The notes: generated by a model from the sequence alone, not told the origin. Positions 49,334-59,943 are shown, numbered from the stretch's first letter. The stretch: DNA of 64,000 nucleotides from Streptococcus parasanguinis CC87K (GCF_000507765.1 NZ_KI669401.1:372001-436000); one strand, 5' to 3'. Translations and numbers: made by a program.

Positions 49334-50143
49334 ATGACATTATTAGCAAAAATCAATGAAACAGCTGCTTTTTTGAAAGGCAAAGGAATGGAAGCACCTG
49401 AGTTTGGCTTGATCCTTGGATCAGGTCTTGGAGAACTGGCTGAAGAAATCGAAAATCCAGTCGTAGTAGACTACTCTGAAATTCCAAACTGGGGTCGTTC
49501 AACGGTTGTCGGCCATGCCGGTAAATTAGTCTACGGTGAGCTTGCTGGACGCAAGGTTTTGGCCCTTCAAGGACGTTTCCATTTCTACGAAGGAAACCCA
49601 CTAGAAGTGGTGACTTTCCCAGTTCGTGTCATGAAAGTTTTGGGCTGTGAAGGGGTTCTTGTTACCAACGCTGCCGGTGGTATCGGCTTTGGTCCTGGTA
49701 CTTTGATGGCCATCACAGACCACATCAATATGACTGGTCAAAATCCATTGATCGGTGAAAACTTGGATGACTTTGGTCCACGTTTCCCAGATATGTCAAA
49801 AGCTTATACACCTGAATACCGTGAAATCGCCCACAAAGTAGCAGACAAATTGGGTATCAAGTTGGATGATGGGGTTTATATCGGTGTGACTGGTCCAACT
49901 TATGAAACTCCAGCTGAAATCCGTGCGTATAAGACACTTGGCGCAGATGCTGTCGGAATGTCAACCGTTCCTGAAGTCATCATTGCAGCGCATTCTGGCT
50001 TGAAGGTTCTTGGTATTTCATGTATTACCAACTTTGCGGCTGGTTTCCAAGAAGAGCTCAACCACGAAGAAGTAGTAGAAGTGACAGAGCGCATCAAAGG
50101 CGACTTCAAAGGATTGCTGAAAGCGATTCTTGCTGAACTCTAA
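49334..50143 (+). CDS. punA: purine-nucleoside phosphorylase (inosine/guanosine type)
   Basis: 269 residues, trimeric PNP type. LGSGLGELAEE (phosphate loop), HAGKLVYG, QGRFHFYEG, VLVTNAAGG and GADAVGMSTVPEVIIAAH (purine-binding Asn/Glu region). It splits inosine and guanosine to base and ribose-1-phosphate, which DeoB converts to ribose-5-phosphate. The ATG is 12 bases after the DUF1697 gene. Confidence 0.93.
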   Translation: MTLLAKINETAAFLKGKGMEAPEFGLILGSGLGELAEEIENPVVVDYSEIPNWGRSTVVGHAGKLVYGELAGRKVLALQGRFHFYEGNPLEVVTFPVRVMKVLGCEGVLVTNAAGGIGFGPGTLMAITDHINMTGQNPLIGENLDDFGPRFPDMSKAYTPEYREIAHKVADKLGIKLDDGVYIGVTGPTYETPAEIRAYKTLGADAVGMSTVPEVIIAAHSGLKVLGISCITNFAAGFQEELNHEEVVEVTERIKGDFKGLLKAILAEL

Positions 50144-50147
50144 TCCA

Positions 50148-51380
50148 ATGAAAGTACGACTCCAAAGGCTGCCCTACGGACTGAGGTTGCTTCTAGCCAC
50201 CTTATTATTAGGGATCGGGACAGGTCTGGTCGGAATTGCCTGCCATTATCTACTAGAAGGGGTGCAAGAGCTGGCTTTTGGCCAAGCTAGTTCCGATTTG
50301 CTCCAGCAATTTCAAGAAGCTGGAGGTCTCCGTAGATTTCTGGTTTTGTGTGTGACTGGGTGCTTGGCAGCTGGCTTCTGGTATGTCCTGCAAAAGCGTT
50401 ATAAGATTCTGTCTATTCGCCAGCAAATTGACTTAGCAGGAGACAGGGAACCAGAGCCCTTAACCCATCTCCTTCATGCAGGGATGCAGGTGGCAATTGT
50501 AGGAGCAGGTGCATCGGTCGGAAAAGAAGGAGCCCCACGTGAGGTCGGGGCTCTTCTAGCTGGTCGCTTGGCGAAGGGATTCTCACTAGCTATCAAAGAG
50601 CGAAAAGTCTTGATCGTCTGTGGTGCTGGAGCTGGTTTGGCTGCGGTTTATCAGGTCCCCTTTGCCAGTAGCTTGTTCGTCTTTGAGACCTTAGGACTCG
50701 CCTACAGTTGGCAGAACTTTCTATTGGTTTTGACCAGTACTTATCTGGCCACCTGGGTCGCTCAGCCCATCGTTGGTCAGGAGGCCGTTTATCACCTGTC
50801 CGCAGTCTCATGGTCGGCTAGCAGCTTCTTGCAGGCGTTTCTGATTGCTTTATTGGTTACTCCCTTGGCTCTGGTCTTTGCTTTCCTCGCCAAGCGGGCT
50901 AGTCACAAAAGGCGGAAGGATGGGACGATTCTTTGGGCTCTTCCTTTAGTCTTTCTGGTGCTGGGGAGCCTAGTAGCCTTTTTCCCTATCTTTATGGGAA
51001 ATGGCCAGGTACTAGCGCAAGCCCTCTTGTCTAGTCAGCCGATTCCTTATCTTCCACTGACTCTTGCAGTGAAGGGGCTTATGGTTTACCTCCTCTTGCG
51101 CAATGGTGCTTATGGGGGTACCTTGACACCATCATTTGCCCTTGGGATTGGTTCTGGCTACCTAGTGACCTTGCTTTTGACAGTCCTTGGGATTCATCTG
51201 GATCCTGCTCTAGGGATGTTACTAGGAGCGACAGTCTTTTTAGGGACGACCCTAGAAGCTCCTCTGACAGCCATTGCCCTGAGCCTTGGATTTACAGGCC
51301 AAACTTGGAATTTGACTATTCCGCTTGTACTTGCGGCTGGTCTGTCATACGTGATTCGAAAGAGATGGGAGAAGAAATGA
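50148..51380 (+). CDS. ClC-family chloride channel/transporter
   Basis: 410 residues from ATG 50148. Around ten membrane helices. Selectivity motifs GAGASVGKEGAPREVGAL (GxxxGKEGPxxH-like) and YGGTLTPSFALGIG. It differs from the ClC-F copy at 38044, so it is more likely a chloride/proton exchanger. It is inserted in the purine operon without obvious functional link. Confidence 0.8.
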   Translation: MKVRLQRLPYGLRLLLATLLLGIGTGLVGIACHYLLEGVQELAFGQASSDLLQQFQEAGGLRRFLVLCVTGCLAAGFWYVLQKRYKILSIRQQIDLAGDREPEPLTHLLHAGMQVAIVGAGASVGKEGAPREVGALLAGRLAKGFSLAIKERKVLIVCGAGAGLAAVYQVPFASSLFVFETLGLAYSWQNFLLVLTSTYLATWVAQPIVGQEAVYHLSAVSWSASSFLQAFLIALLVTPLALVFAFLAKRASHKRRKDGTILWALPLVFLVLGSLVAFFPIFMGNGQVLAQALLSSQPIPYLPLTLAVKGLMVYLLLRNGAYGGTLTPSFALGIGSGYLVTLLLTVLGIHLDPALGMLLGATVFLGTTLEAPLTAIALSLGFTGQTWNLTIPLVLAAGLSYVIRKRWEKK

Positions 51381-52090
51381 TGAAGGTACATTTTGTACTG
51401 CATGAAACCTTTGAAGTGCCGGGCGCTTATCTAAAATGGGCGCAGGAGCGTGGCCATCAGGTAACCACGACCAAAGTCTATGAGAATGAAGTCTTACCAG
51501 AGACAGTGGATGAGATCGACTTTTTGATCATCATGGGAGGACCTCAATCGCCAGATGAAGATCGGGAAACTTTTCCATACTACGATCCTCAGGCAGAGAT
51601 TGAGCTGATTCAAAAGGCCATGAAGGCTGATCGTTATATTGTTGGGGTCTGTCTTGGTGCCCAGCTCTTGTCTGTTGCCTATGGAGCGAAGTATGAGCAC
51701 AGTCCGGAACGTGAGATTGGGGTTTATCCTGTGACCTTGACGCCTGAAGGACTCACAGATCCGCATGTCGGTGATTTTGGAGAAACGTTTGAAACCGGCC
51801 ACTGGCATGGCGATATGCCAGGATTGACAGAAGATGCTGTTGTTCTTGCAACCAGTCAAGGGTGTCCACGTCAGATGATTCGCTTTAGTCCGAAACACTA
51901 TGCCTTCCAAGCCCACTTGGAATTTGATCCAGAAGCAGTCGATCTCTTGATTGCTGCTGACGGTGAAAGTGTTTTGGAAGAACAAAGTCAAAAACTGACC
52001 TTTGTTCAAAAACCTCAAGCCATTCGTGCTTACGATTATCGAGAAATGAATGCTAAACTCTTTGCGTTTTTGGATTCATTAACAAAATAA
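51377..52090 (+). CDS. class I glutamine amidotransferase-like protein
   Basis: 237 residues from ATG 51377 (or 51380). GATase fold: IIMGGPQSPDE, nucleophile region GVCLGAQLL (Cys about 94), and FETGHWHGD with later QAHLEFDPE (His and Glu). The overall shape matches stand-alone GMP-synthase-like amidotransferases found next to purine genes. The acceptor domain is absent. It overlaps the ClC stop by 4 bases. Confidence 0.85.
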   Translation: MMKVHFVLHETFEVPGAYLKWAQERGHQVTTTKVYENEVLPETVDEIDFLIIMGGPQSPDEDRETFPYYDPQAEIELIQKAMKADRYIVGVCLGAQLLSVAYGAKYEHSPEREIGVYPVTLTPEGLTDPHVGDFGETFETGHWHGDMPGLTEDAVVLATSQGCPRQMIRFSPKHYAFQAHLEFDPEAVDLLIAADGESVLEEQSQKLTFVQKPQAIRAYDYREMNAKLFAFLDSLTK

Positions 52091-52112
52091 ATAAAAAAGA
52101 AAGGTAGAGCAT

Positions 52113-52261
52113 GTGTTCTGATTTGAACACGAGCGGAAAGCTTTTCAAAACAAAAAATGAAAGGAAGGGCAGTTCGGGTTTGAATTGAACCCGGGCTAGA
52201 GGCTGTGTAAAAAAGATAAATCCTCCTAGATGCGAGGCATCTTTGTCGGATTTCCTATTTT
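52113..52261 (+). promoter_or_regulatory. tandem hairpins and structured leader before deoD
   Basis: Hairpin GTGTTC/GAACAC (52113-52118 / 52125-52130), a second hairpin CGGGTT/AACCCG (52175-52180 / 52188-52193) in a similar AAAGGnAGnGC frame, then AAATCC/GGATTT (52218-52223 / 52248-52253) enclosing AGATGC/GCATCT, and a T-rich end. The two first hairpins look like diverged tandem copies of a ~50-base unit. The folded leader with a terminator-like end suggests RNA-level control, but no known riboswitch is recognised. Confidence 0.4.
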
Positions 52262-52296
52262 TCTTTGCCTCTTTAACGCCCTTGGTATCTTATATT

Positions 52297-53007
52297 ATGT
52301 CTATCCATATTGCTGCTAAGCAGGGTGAAATTGCTGATAAAATTCTTCTTCCTGGAGATCCTCTTCGTGCGAAATTTATTGCTGAGAACTTCCTTGAGGA
52401 TGCTGTATGCTTCAATGAAGTCCGTAACATGTTTGGTTACACAGGTACTTATAAAGGTCACCGTGTATCTGTCATGGGTACTGGAATGGGGATGCCATCC
52501 ATCTCGATCTATGCGCGTGAGTTGATCGTGGACTACGGTGTGAAGAAATTGATCCGTGTCGGAACTGCTGGTTCTTTGAATGAAGATGTACATGTTCGTG
52601 AATTGGTCTTGGCACAAGCAGCTGCAACCAACTCAAACATCATCCGCAACGACTGGCCTCAATACGATTTCCCTCAAATTGCTAGCTTTGATCTTTTAGA
52701 CAAGGCTTACCACATTGCCAAAGACCTTGGCATGACGACTCACGTCGGCAATGTCTTGTCATCAGATGTTTTCTATTCAAACTATGGTGAAAAGAACATC
52801 GAGCTTGGTAAATGGGGTGTCAAAGCTGTAGAAATGGAAGCAGCGGCTCTTTACTATCTTGCTGCCCAACACCATGTCGATGCGCTAGCTATCATGACTA
52901 TTTCAGACAGTTTGGTCAATCCTGATGAGGACACAACCGCTGAAGAACGTCAAAATACTTTCACAGACATGATGAAAGTTGGTCTTGAGACCTTGATTGC
53001 AGACTAA
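52297..53007 (+). CDS. deoD: purine-nucleoside phosphorylase, DeoD type (hexameric)
   Basis: 236 residues beginning [26 protein letters not shown]. Motifs [25 protein letters not shown] and [10 protein letters not shown] are those of the NP-I hexameric family, active on adenosine as well. No strong Shine-Dalgarno is seen; the only good start is ATG 52297. A folded leader lies upstream. Its stop overlaps the next ATG (TAATG). Confidence 0.93.
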   Translation: MSIHIAAKQGEIADKILLPGDPLRAKFIAENFLEDAVCFNEVRNMFGYTGTYKGHRVSVMGTGMGMPSISIYARELIVDYGVKKLIRVGTAGSLNEDVHVRELVLAQAAATNSNIIRNDWPQYDFPQIASFDLLDKAYHIAKDLGMTTHVGNVLSSDVFYSNYGEKNIELGKWGVKAVEMEAAALYYLAAQHHVDALAIMTISDSLVNPDEDTTAEERQNTFTDMMKVGLETLIAD

Positions 53008-53774
53008 TGACAAAATTCTTTCATGATGAATGGCTCTACGATCTCCAAAATTATCACTACAGCCGGGCTCTGCGTTCTATCAAGCAGCAGGAAGATGTAC
53101 CGGATTTGTTGGTGAGCTTACTGCAGTTAATGGCGGAGCGTCGAGAGCTCAATATCCAACCCGTCATGAATCAAAAGTTGAGAACCGAGTTGCTAGAAGC
53201 GACTGGTTTTCAGCTTTTTTGGCATGAAAATCCAGAAAATGAACAGTTGGCCAACTACCTTTATGATCTCGAAGCGAAGTTGAGAAATGAACAGATTATC
53301 GACTTTGTTCGTGCCGTTAGCCCAGCCATCTACCGGATTTTTATGCGATTGATTCAGTTGAAAATTCCTGATATTACAAACTATATTCATAACTCCAAAG
53401 AGTCCAGTTATGACCGTTGGAAGTTTGAGAGCCTGCATGCGTCCGACAATCCTATCCTGCAGCAATTCCACAGCGAAAGTGTGGTCAATTCGTCCAGTTT
53501 GACGGAGTTGATTGTGCAGTTGGATTTGCCAGATAGCGTCAAAGTTGCGGCCCAACAATTGCGGGAGTTAGAAAAATCAGTTCGCAACCCCCTGGCTCAC
53601 TTGATCAAGCCCTTTGATGAAGAAGAGCTCCATCGGACGACGGGTTTCTCTTCTCAGGATTTTATGAAGAATTTGATTGACCTTGCAAGCTACACAGGAA
53701 TTCATTATGATCAAGCTAACTTTTATTTTGATCAGGCCAATGCTGTGATGGAAGAGCTACTAAAGGAGAAGTAG
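53007..53774 (+). CDS. uncharacterised protein with HEPN-like RxxxxH motif
   Basis: 255 residues, all helical. Near residue 193 it carries SVRNPLAHLI, i.e. R193-x4-H198, the signature of HEPN ribonucleases, in a helical context as in Csm6-type C-terminal domains. No CARF or other sensor domain is recognised in the N-terminal half. It overlaps the deoD stop and ends directly before the sirtuin gene (53774/53775), so the three are co-translated. RNase activity is only suggested by the motif. Confidence 0.6.
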   Translation: MTKFFHDEWLYDLQNYHYSRALRSIKQQEDVPDLLVSLLQLMAERRELNIQPVMNQKLRTELLEATGFQLFWHENPENEQLANYLYDLEAKLRNEQIIDFVRAVSPAIYRIFMRLIQLKIPDITNYIHNSKESSYDRWKFESLHASDNPILQQFHSESVVNSSSLTELIVQLDLPDSVKVAAQQLRELEKSVRNPLAHLIKPFDEEELHRTTGFSSQDFMKNLIDLASYTGIHYDQANFYFDQANAVMEELLKEK

Positions 53775-54506
53775 ATGGATAAGATTGCTCAATTACAGGA
53801 GATGATTGACCAGAGTCAACGGATCGTTTTTTTCGGTGGTGCAGGAGTTTCCACGGAGTCAAATATTCCAGATTTTCGAAGCTCAGACGGTGTCTATAGC
53901 GTTCAGGTAGGGCGGCATTTGACAGCTGAGCAATTGGTCTCCCATACCATGTTTGAGCGCTATCCAGAGGACTTTTTCGACTTTTACAAGAAATACCTAC
54001 TCTACCCAGATGCCAAGCCCAATGCTGCCCATCAGTATCTGGCTCGGCTTGAAGAGACCGGTAAGCTCAAGGCAGTGGTGACACAAAATATCGATAGTCT
54101 CCATGAAATGGCTGGTTCTAAAAAAGTTTTGAAGCTTCATGGCAGTGCCGACCGCAATTACTGTACGGGTTGCCAGCGATTTTATGATTTGGAGGCCTTT
54201 CTAGCTTTGGAAGGCCCGGTTCCACACTGTCTGGACTGCGGCAAGGTTGTCAAACCTGATGTGACCCTCTACGAGGAGCCTCTCGATATGGAGGTCTTTA
54301 GCCAAGCAGCCCAAGCCATCCAAGAGGCTGATCTCCTGATTATCGGCGGAACCTCTCTCGTGGTCTACCCAGCAGCTAGCTTGATCCAGTATTTCCAAGG
54401 GAAGAAGCTGGTTGTCATCAATAAGACCAGTATCCCACAAGACAAGCAAGCAGACCTAGTTATCGAAGGAAAAATTGGAGAAGTATTTTCTCAATTAAGA
54501 CCATAA
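53775..54506 (+). CDS. SIR2-family NAD-dependent protein deacylase
   Basis: 243 residues. NAD-binding GAGVSTESNIPDFRS, TQNIDSLHEMAG with catalytic His in LKLHGS, zinc-binding CTGC and CLDC, then KPDVTLYEEP and GTSLVVYPA. It removes acyl groups from lysines using NAD. The ATG follows the HEPN-like gene without a gap. Confidence 0.9.
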   Translation: MDKIAQLQEMIDQSQRIVFFGGAGVSTESNIPDFRSSDGVYSVQVGRHLTAEQLVSHTMFERYPEDFFDFYKKYLLYPDAKPNAAHQYLARLEETGKLKAVVTQNIDSLHEMAGSKKVLKLHGSADRNYCTGCQRFYDLEAFLALEGPVPHCLDCGKVVKPDVTLYEEPLDMEVFSQAAQAIQEADLLIIGGTSLVVYPAASLIQYFQGKKLVVINKTSIPQDKQADLVIEGKIGEVFSQLRP

Positions 54507-54546
54507 AAAATATCTGAGTGAACATGGATCACTCAGATATTTTTTT
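54506..54546. terminator. bidirectional terminator between the sirtuin and cpsY-like gene
   Basis: A long perfect stem AAAAATATCTGAGTGA/TCACTCAGATATTTTT ends in A/T runs. Its right end touches the stop of the convergent LysR gene. Confidence 0.8.
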
Positions 54547-55453
54547 ACTTATCAAACTTCACTTCCTCAAGCAAGTATTCGATGAATTTTTCTCCCATTT
54601 TTGAGAGGGCTGTTTTTTCATGTTTGATGTAGACCAGCTCGATCGGGTCTTCGATATCAAGGGGAATGGAGACGATGTTATTTCCGTTGAGATTGCTGTT
54701 GAGGATCCCGGTCGCAATGGTGTAGCCATCTAGACCAATCAAGAGATTAAAGAGGGTCGCCCGGTCACTAACGACGATGGATTTCTTATGATGCTCTTGA
54801 GAGAGGATCTCTTCTGAGAAGTAGAAGGAATTGTGGGTTCCTTGGTCATAGCTAAGGTATGGGAAATCTTCCAGATCTGACAAGTGAACGATCTCTTTCT
54901 TGGCAAGAGGATTGGTCTTGCTGACAAAGATATGAGGTTGCGCTGTAAAGAGGTGGGTGGCAATCAGGTGATTATCATCCAGCATCTTAGAGAGGACATC
55001 GCGGTTGTAGCTATTCAAAAAGAGTACGCCAACCTCGCTGCGGAAGTTCTTGACGTCATCGATGATCTCCCAAGTCCGCGTCTCCCGTAGGAAGAGCTCG
55101 TATTTTTCCATGTCGCTTTTCTTCAATAGTGAAACGAAGGCCTCAACCACGAAGGCGTAGTGCTGTGAAGAGACGCTGAAAAGCTCACGAGAGCCCACAG
55201 GATTTTTATAGCGCTCGGACAAGAGGTCAATCTGCTCCACCACCTGGCGGGCATAAGAGAGGAACTCCATCCCATCGCGGGTCAAAGTGATCCCTTTGGG
55301 ATTTCGGATAAAGATTTCAATTCCCATCTCATTTTCCAAGTCCTTGACAGCATTGGAAAGGCTAGGTTGAGTGATGAAGAGTTGTTTTGCGGCCTCATTC
55401 ATAGAGCCGGTTTCGACGATTTTGATAATGTATTGTAATTGTTGTATTCTCAT
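54545..55453 (-). CDS. cpsY: LysR-family regulator, CpsY/MetR-like
   Basis: 302 residues. N-terminal HTH MRIQQLQYIIKIVETGSMNEAAKQLFITQPSLSNAVKDLENEMG, long linker helix, then a periplasmic-binding-like effector domain. Length and HTH resemble CpsY/MtaR of streptococci, which control methionine and amino-acid metabolism and surface properties. It is transcribed alone. Confidence 0.8.
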   Translation of the reverse strand: MRIQQLQYIIKIVETGSMNEAAKQLFITQPSLSNAVKDLENEMGIEIFIRNPKGITLTRDGMEFLSYARQVVEQIDLLSERYKNPVGSRELFSVSSQHYAFVVEAFVSLLKKSDMEKYELFLRETRTWEIIDDVKNFRSEVGVLFLNSYNRDVLSKMLDDNHLIATHLFTAQPHIFVSKTNPLAKKEIVHLSDLEDFPYLSYDQGTHNSFYFSEEILSQEHHKKSIVVSDRATLFNLLIGLDGYTIATGILNSNLNGNNIVSIPLDIEDPIELVYIKHEKTALSKMGEKFIEYLLEEVKFDK

Positions 55454-55694
55454 GCTTTTATTTTAACATAAAAAAGCGCGTTTTTCCCGTAAAATGTGGT
55501 CTTTCAAGGACTGTATGAGAATAAGACAGGCTGAGGTAGGTAATAGGAAGTAGGCTAGATCAAATAGTTAAAAAATAGAAGATTGGAAACAAAATCTACA
55601 TCTGGGGACTGATTTTGATGGAAAAATACAGTTTTGCCTTGCTGAAGGTAAGATCTGATTGATAGAATGGTAAAAAATTGATTGAGGAGATCTT
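55454..55694. other. intergenic region between divergent genes
   Basis: 241 bases. It must hold the promoters of the LysR gene (left) and the membrane protein (right). No clear LysR T-N11-A palindrome stands out. GAGGAG precedes the right-hand ATG. Confidence 0.5.
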
Positions 55695-57131
55695 ATGAAA
55701 AAACTCGTTTCCTGGTATAAGAAAAAGGATAAGGAATTGGAAACCCATTTCACAGCTGGTCTGTTGCAGATCAATTTTGTGACCAATGCTCTGATTCTAT
55801 TGGTCTTTTACATCTATTTGGTTATTAGTCAGTCGCTCTACGCAATTAAGGATCCATTCATTCAATTTAGTTTTCTTGCTATAGTATCCTTTACGATGGA
55901 GGTCTTGCCCTATGGTGTGACCTTAGCCCTTTTTGTTCCCAATATTTTTGTCATTATCTATGGGATCGGTCGGTGGTCTAGCCTCCAGTTCAAAGAAGCT
56001 GAAGAAGAAGCTCTCAAAGATCCGGATTTGTTTGAAGATAGGGTGCCAAAGGAAGGAAAAGGGACAAGAGAAGATGACGCATCTCTTATGAAGGAAAAGC
56101 AAGAATCACCTAATCCTAAGCCTGTCAAAAAGAAAAAGCAACAGCCTACAATTGTTCTTTGGTTTGGTCTCTTTGGTTGCTTTCTCGAAGCGATTTTCAT
56201 TTACATCGTCAAGGAGATGACCTTTTACGAATGGAATGAGCCCTTGATCAATTCTCAGAAACATGCCTTGATCTGGTCTGGCGCCTATCCGACCTTCTTT
56301 ACACTGGCAGCTCTTACTTTACTAGCCTTGATTATCTATTCCTACCGGGATGCGAATTCACTTTCGCCGTTAGCAAATGTCTTCTGTATTAGTGGCATTC
56401 TAGGAGGAGTGGTTCTCCTCTTAGTTTTTGATAATCAACTGCAGGTAGCAAGTTTTCACACCTTTTTCTTACTGATCTATTCCATCCATCTCTTATGGGT
56501 TCGCATTAAGGAGTGGCAGGAAGATCGAACAGAGATAAGCTATGAGAATCGTCTACTTCAATGGCTCCATCAGCTCTTAAACAAGTCGCGCAACTGGCCA
56601 TGGCTAGCGGTCCTTATCGCTATTCCAACCCTTGCCCTTGTTGTCCTTGTTCTCATGCTCTTTGGGCAGCAGCCGGATTCCATGATCAAGGCATGGACCA
56701 ATACAGCTGATTGGGCCTTCTCACAGAAGATCCCTCCTCAGAATCTTATCATTGATGAGCACTATCTCTGTACGGTTGCGGCTGGTGGGCATGAAAAAGT
56801 TGTCAAGCCCCAGCGGATGGGCATCCGCCACGGTCATCCAGTCGTTGTCAATCGCCAGCTTTGTATTGCCAATGCCTTTGAACAGGTACTAGAAGAAAAG
56901 ACGCCGCGATTCCATCGCTTCTTGCGTCGCAATTACGACCGCTATGGCTATCCCTTTGCTAAACACATCAAGAAGAAATGGGCTATGGACCTGATTTACT
57001 ACCTAATGAAACCCTTGGAATGGCTCTTTTTACTTGTTCTTTATCTAGTTGATCGTAAGCCTGAAAATCGAATTGCCATGCAATACATCAAACCGATCCC
57101 AGAAGATTTTGACCCCAAGAAAGCTTCGTAA
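55695..57131 (+). CDS. multi-helix membrane protein, DUF6688-like
   Basis: 478 residues. Two N-terminal helices, a charged cytoplasmic loop (about 95-155, PKEGKGTREDDASLMKEKQE), five or six more helices, and a soluble region with DEHYLCTVAAGGHEKVVKPQ, RQLCIANAFEQVLE and FHRFLRRNYDRYGYP that resembles DUF6688 proteins. The final helix lies at about 430-450. Function is unknown. Confidence 0.6.
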   Translation: MKKLVSWYKKKDKELETHFTAGLLQINFVTNALILLVFYIYLVISQSLYAIKDPFIQFSFLAIVSFTMEVLPYGVTLALFVPNIFVIIYGIGRWSSLQFKEAEEEALKDPDLFEDRVPKEGKGTREDDASLMKEKQESPNPKPVKKKKQQPTIVLWFGLFGCFLEAIFIYIVKEMTFYEWNEPLINSQKHALIWSGAYPTFFTLAALTLLALIIYSYRDANSLSPLANVFCISGILGGVVLLLVFDNQLQVASFHTFFLLIYSIHLLWVRIKEWQEDRTEISYENRLLQWLHQLLNKSRNWPWLAVLIAIPTLALVVLVLMLFGQQPDSMIKAWTNTADWAFSQKIPPQNLIIDEHYLCTVAAGGHEKVVKPQRMGIRHGHPVVVNRQLCIANAFEQVLEEKTPRFHRFLRRNYDRYGYPFAKHIKKKWAMDLIYYLMKPLEWLFLLVLYLVDRKPENRIAMQYIKPIPEDFDPKKAS

Positions 57132-57146
57132 GCTACCGATTTCTAC

Positions 57147-57296
57147 TTGACAAGCGAGAAGGAGCGCGATATAATGAGACAAATTTAACCTTTAAGAGGT
57201 CCAGAGAGGCCTGCAAGGAAAGACGGAATAAAGATCAGCGGACGGAGTCTAGCTGACCATTTGTGGGACCTTGCTTTTGCGAGGTCTTTTTTGCTG
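57147..57296 (+). promoter_or_regulatory. pyrK promoter and PyrR attenuator
   Basis: TTGACA (57147-57152) and TATAAT (57170-57175) are 17 bases apart. The leader has the PyrR site GGTCCAGAGAGGCCTGCAAGG (core 57198-57210), an antiterminator region, and a terminator GACCTTGC/GCGAGGTC (57267-57274 / 57279-57286) with T-run. UMP-bound PyrR would cause termination, so pyrK-pyrDB are repressed by uridine nucleotides. Confidence 0.85.
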
Positions 57297-57316
57297 AAAG
57301 AAAGAAGAGGAAACCA

Positions 57317-58123
57317 ATGGTCAGTGACAGTTGTAAAAAACGCTTTGGCAAAATCATGATGGAGGAGATGGAGCTGGTCGCTCAAGAAGAGATCGCTCCC
57401 CGCATCTATTCTATGATCTTGAAGGGGGAAATGGTGGCGCAGATGCTACCAGGTCAATTCCTTCATATCCGAGTCCCTGATGGGGCCAAGCTCCTTCGCC
57501 GTCCGATTTCAATTTCTGAGATTGATCCTGAGACACAGACGTGTCGCTTGATCTACCGCATCGAAGGTGGGGGGACAGCTATCTTTTCCCAATTGCCAAT
57601 CGGTAGCAAACTAAGCGTGATGGGGCCTCAGGGAAATGGCTTTGATCTCACCAATCTCGGCCAAGGTCAGAAAGCCTTGATCATCGGTGGCGGGATCGGT
57701 GTTCCTCCTTTGGTCCAAGTGGCCAAACAACTCCATGAGCAAGGGGTAGAAGTTGAAGTGGTTGTCGGATTTGCGACCAAAGAAGCCGTCATTTTGGAAG
57801 AAGAGCTTTCTCAGGTGGCTCATGTCACTGTAACGACAGACGATGGATCTTATGGTACCAAGGGCTATGTCTCGTCGGTTATTGATCAGATGGACCAGGA
57901 GTTTGACGCTATCTATTCTTGTGGAGCACCTGGCATGCTCAAATATGTCAATACCAAGTTTCATGACCATCCCCGCGCCTACATTTCCATGGAATCCCGT
58001 ATGGCTTGTGGGATGGGGGCTTGCTACGCCTGTGTGGTGCATCTGGAAAATGAAAGCCAAGCAGCCAATAAGCGCGTGTGTGAAGATGGACCGGTATTTG
58101 AAACCGGTACGATTGTGATGTAG
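57317..58123 (+). CDS. pyrK: dihydroorotate dehydrogenase B, electron-transfer subunit
   Basis: 268 residues from ATG 57317. FAD domain with RRPISISEI, NAD domain with IGGGIGVPPL, and the [2Fe-2S] cluster Cys in ACGMGACYACVVHLE...RVCEDGPVF. It passes electrons from PyrDB to NAD. The start has AAGAGG upstream. It ends 9 bases before pyrDB. Confidence 0.93.
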   Translation: MVSDSCKKRFGKIMMEEMELVAQEEIAPRIYSMILKGEMVAQMLPGQFLHIRVPDGAKLLRRPISISEIDPETQTCRLIYRIEGGGTAIFSQLPIGSKLSVMGPQGNGFDLTNLGQGQKALIIGGGIGVPPLVQVAKQLHEQGVEVEVVVGFATKEAVILEEELSQVAHVTVTTDDGSYGTKGYVSSVIDQMDQEFDAIYSCGAPGMLKYVNTKFHDHPRAYISMESRMACGMGACYACVVHLENESQAANKRVCEDGPVFETGTIVM

Positions 58124-59071
<948 letters not shown>

Positions 59072-59075
59072 ATCC

Positions 59076-59215
59076 TTGACTTTTCCTAAATATCGTACTA
59101 CAATAAATAAAAACCTTTAAAGCAGTCCAGAGAGGCTCCTAAGGTCTAGACGGTGAATCATGGTAGTTGTTCCTACCTAATTTTCGTGTAACCTTGCCTC
59201 GGGCAAGGTTTTTTT
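59076..59215 (+). promoter_or_regulatory. pyrF promoter and PyrR attenuator
   Basis: TTGACT (59076-59081) and TACAAT (59099-59104) are 17 bases apart. The leader repeats the PyrR motif AGTCCAGAGAGGCT (59124-59137), and a terminator AACCTTGCC/GGCAAGGTT (59190-59198 / 59202-59210) with T-run follows. pyrF is therefore a separate PyrR-controlled unit. Confidence 0.85.
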
Positions 59216-59250
59216 GTAGACAAAATGATCAATCAAAAAAGGAGTAATCC

Positions 59251-59943
59251 ATGCGTGAAGAACGTCCTATTATCGCCCTTGACTTCCCAGCTTTCGAGGA
59301 TGTCAAAAATTTTTTAGAGCATTTTCCAGAAGACGAAAAATTATTTGTAAAAATCGGAATGGAATTTTTCTATGCAGTTGGTCCTGAAATTGTACATTAC
59401 CTCAAAGGGCTTGGACACAGTATTTTCCTTGATTTAAAATTGCATGATATCCCAAATACAGTCAAATCAGCTATGTCCGTACTGGGGACTTTCGGAGTAG
59501 ATATGGTGACGGTCCACGCAGCCGGTGGTGTGGAGATGATGCGCGAAGCTAAGGCAGCTCTTGGTGAAGGAGCTAAATTGGTAGCCGTGACCCAGTTGAC
59601 TTCTACCAGTGAAGAAGACATGCGTGATTGCCAAAACATCCAAACAACAGTCCAAGAGTCTGTAGTTAATTATGCTCGCAAGGCCCAAGAAGCAGGCTTG
59701 GATGGTGTTGTCTGCTCAGCCCATGAAGTAGCCTTGATCAAAGATGCCACTTCGTCAGACTTTGTCTGTGTCACACCAGGGATTCGTCCTGCTGGAGCTG
59801 AAATCGGCGACCAAAAACGGGTCATGACCCCACAAGAGGCTCATAAAATTGGATCTGACTATATTGTCGTTGGACGCCCAATTATCCAAGCAGAAAACCC
59901 ATGGGACGCTTACCATGAAATTAAGAGACAATGGAATAGTTAA
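59251..59943 (+). CDS. pyrF: orotidine 5'-phosphate decarboxylase
   Basis: 230 residues. Catalytic [11 protein letters not shown] (KxxDxKxxDI), [16 protein letters not shown] and VGRPI phosphate-binding ends. It makes UMP from OMP. Its stop overlaps a hairpin (59943-59976). Confidence 0.95.
   Translation: MREERPIIALDFPAFEDVKNFLEHFPEDEKLFVKIGMEFFYAVGPEIVHYLKGLGHSIFLDLKLHDIPNTVKSAMSVLGTFGVDMVTVHAAGGVEMMREAKAALGEGAKLVAVTQLTSTSEEDMRDCQNIQTTVQESVVNYARKAQEAGLDGVVCSAHEVALIKDATSSDFVCVTPGIRPAGAEIGDQKRVMTPQEAHKIGSDYIVVGRPIIQAENPWDAYHEIKRQWNS

Noticed and set aside
53007-54506. A defence island formed by the HEPN-like and SIR2 genes
   Set aside because: The neighbours are core purine salvage genes with matching codon use, so a defence role is only raised as a question.
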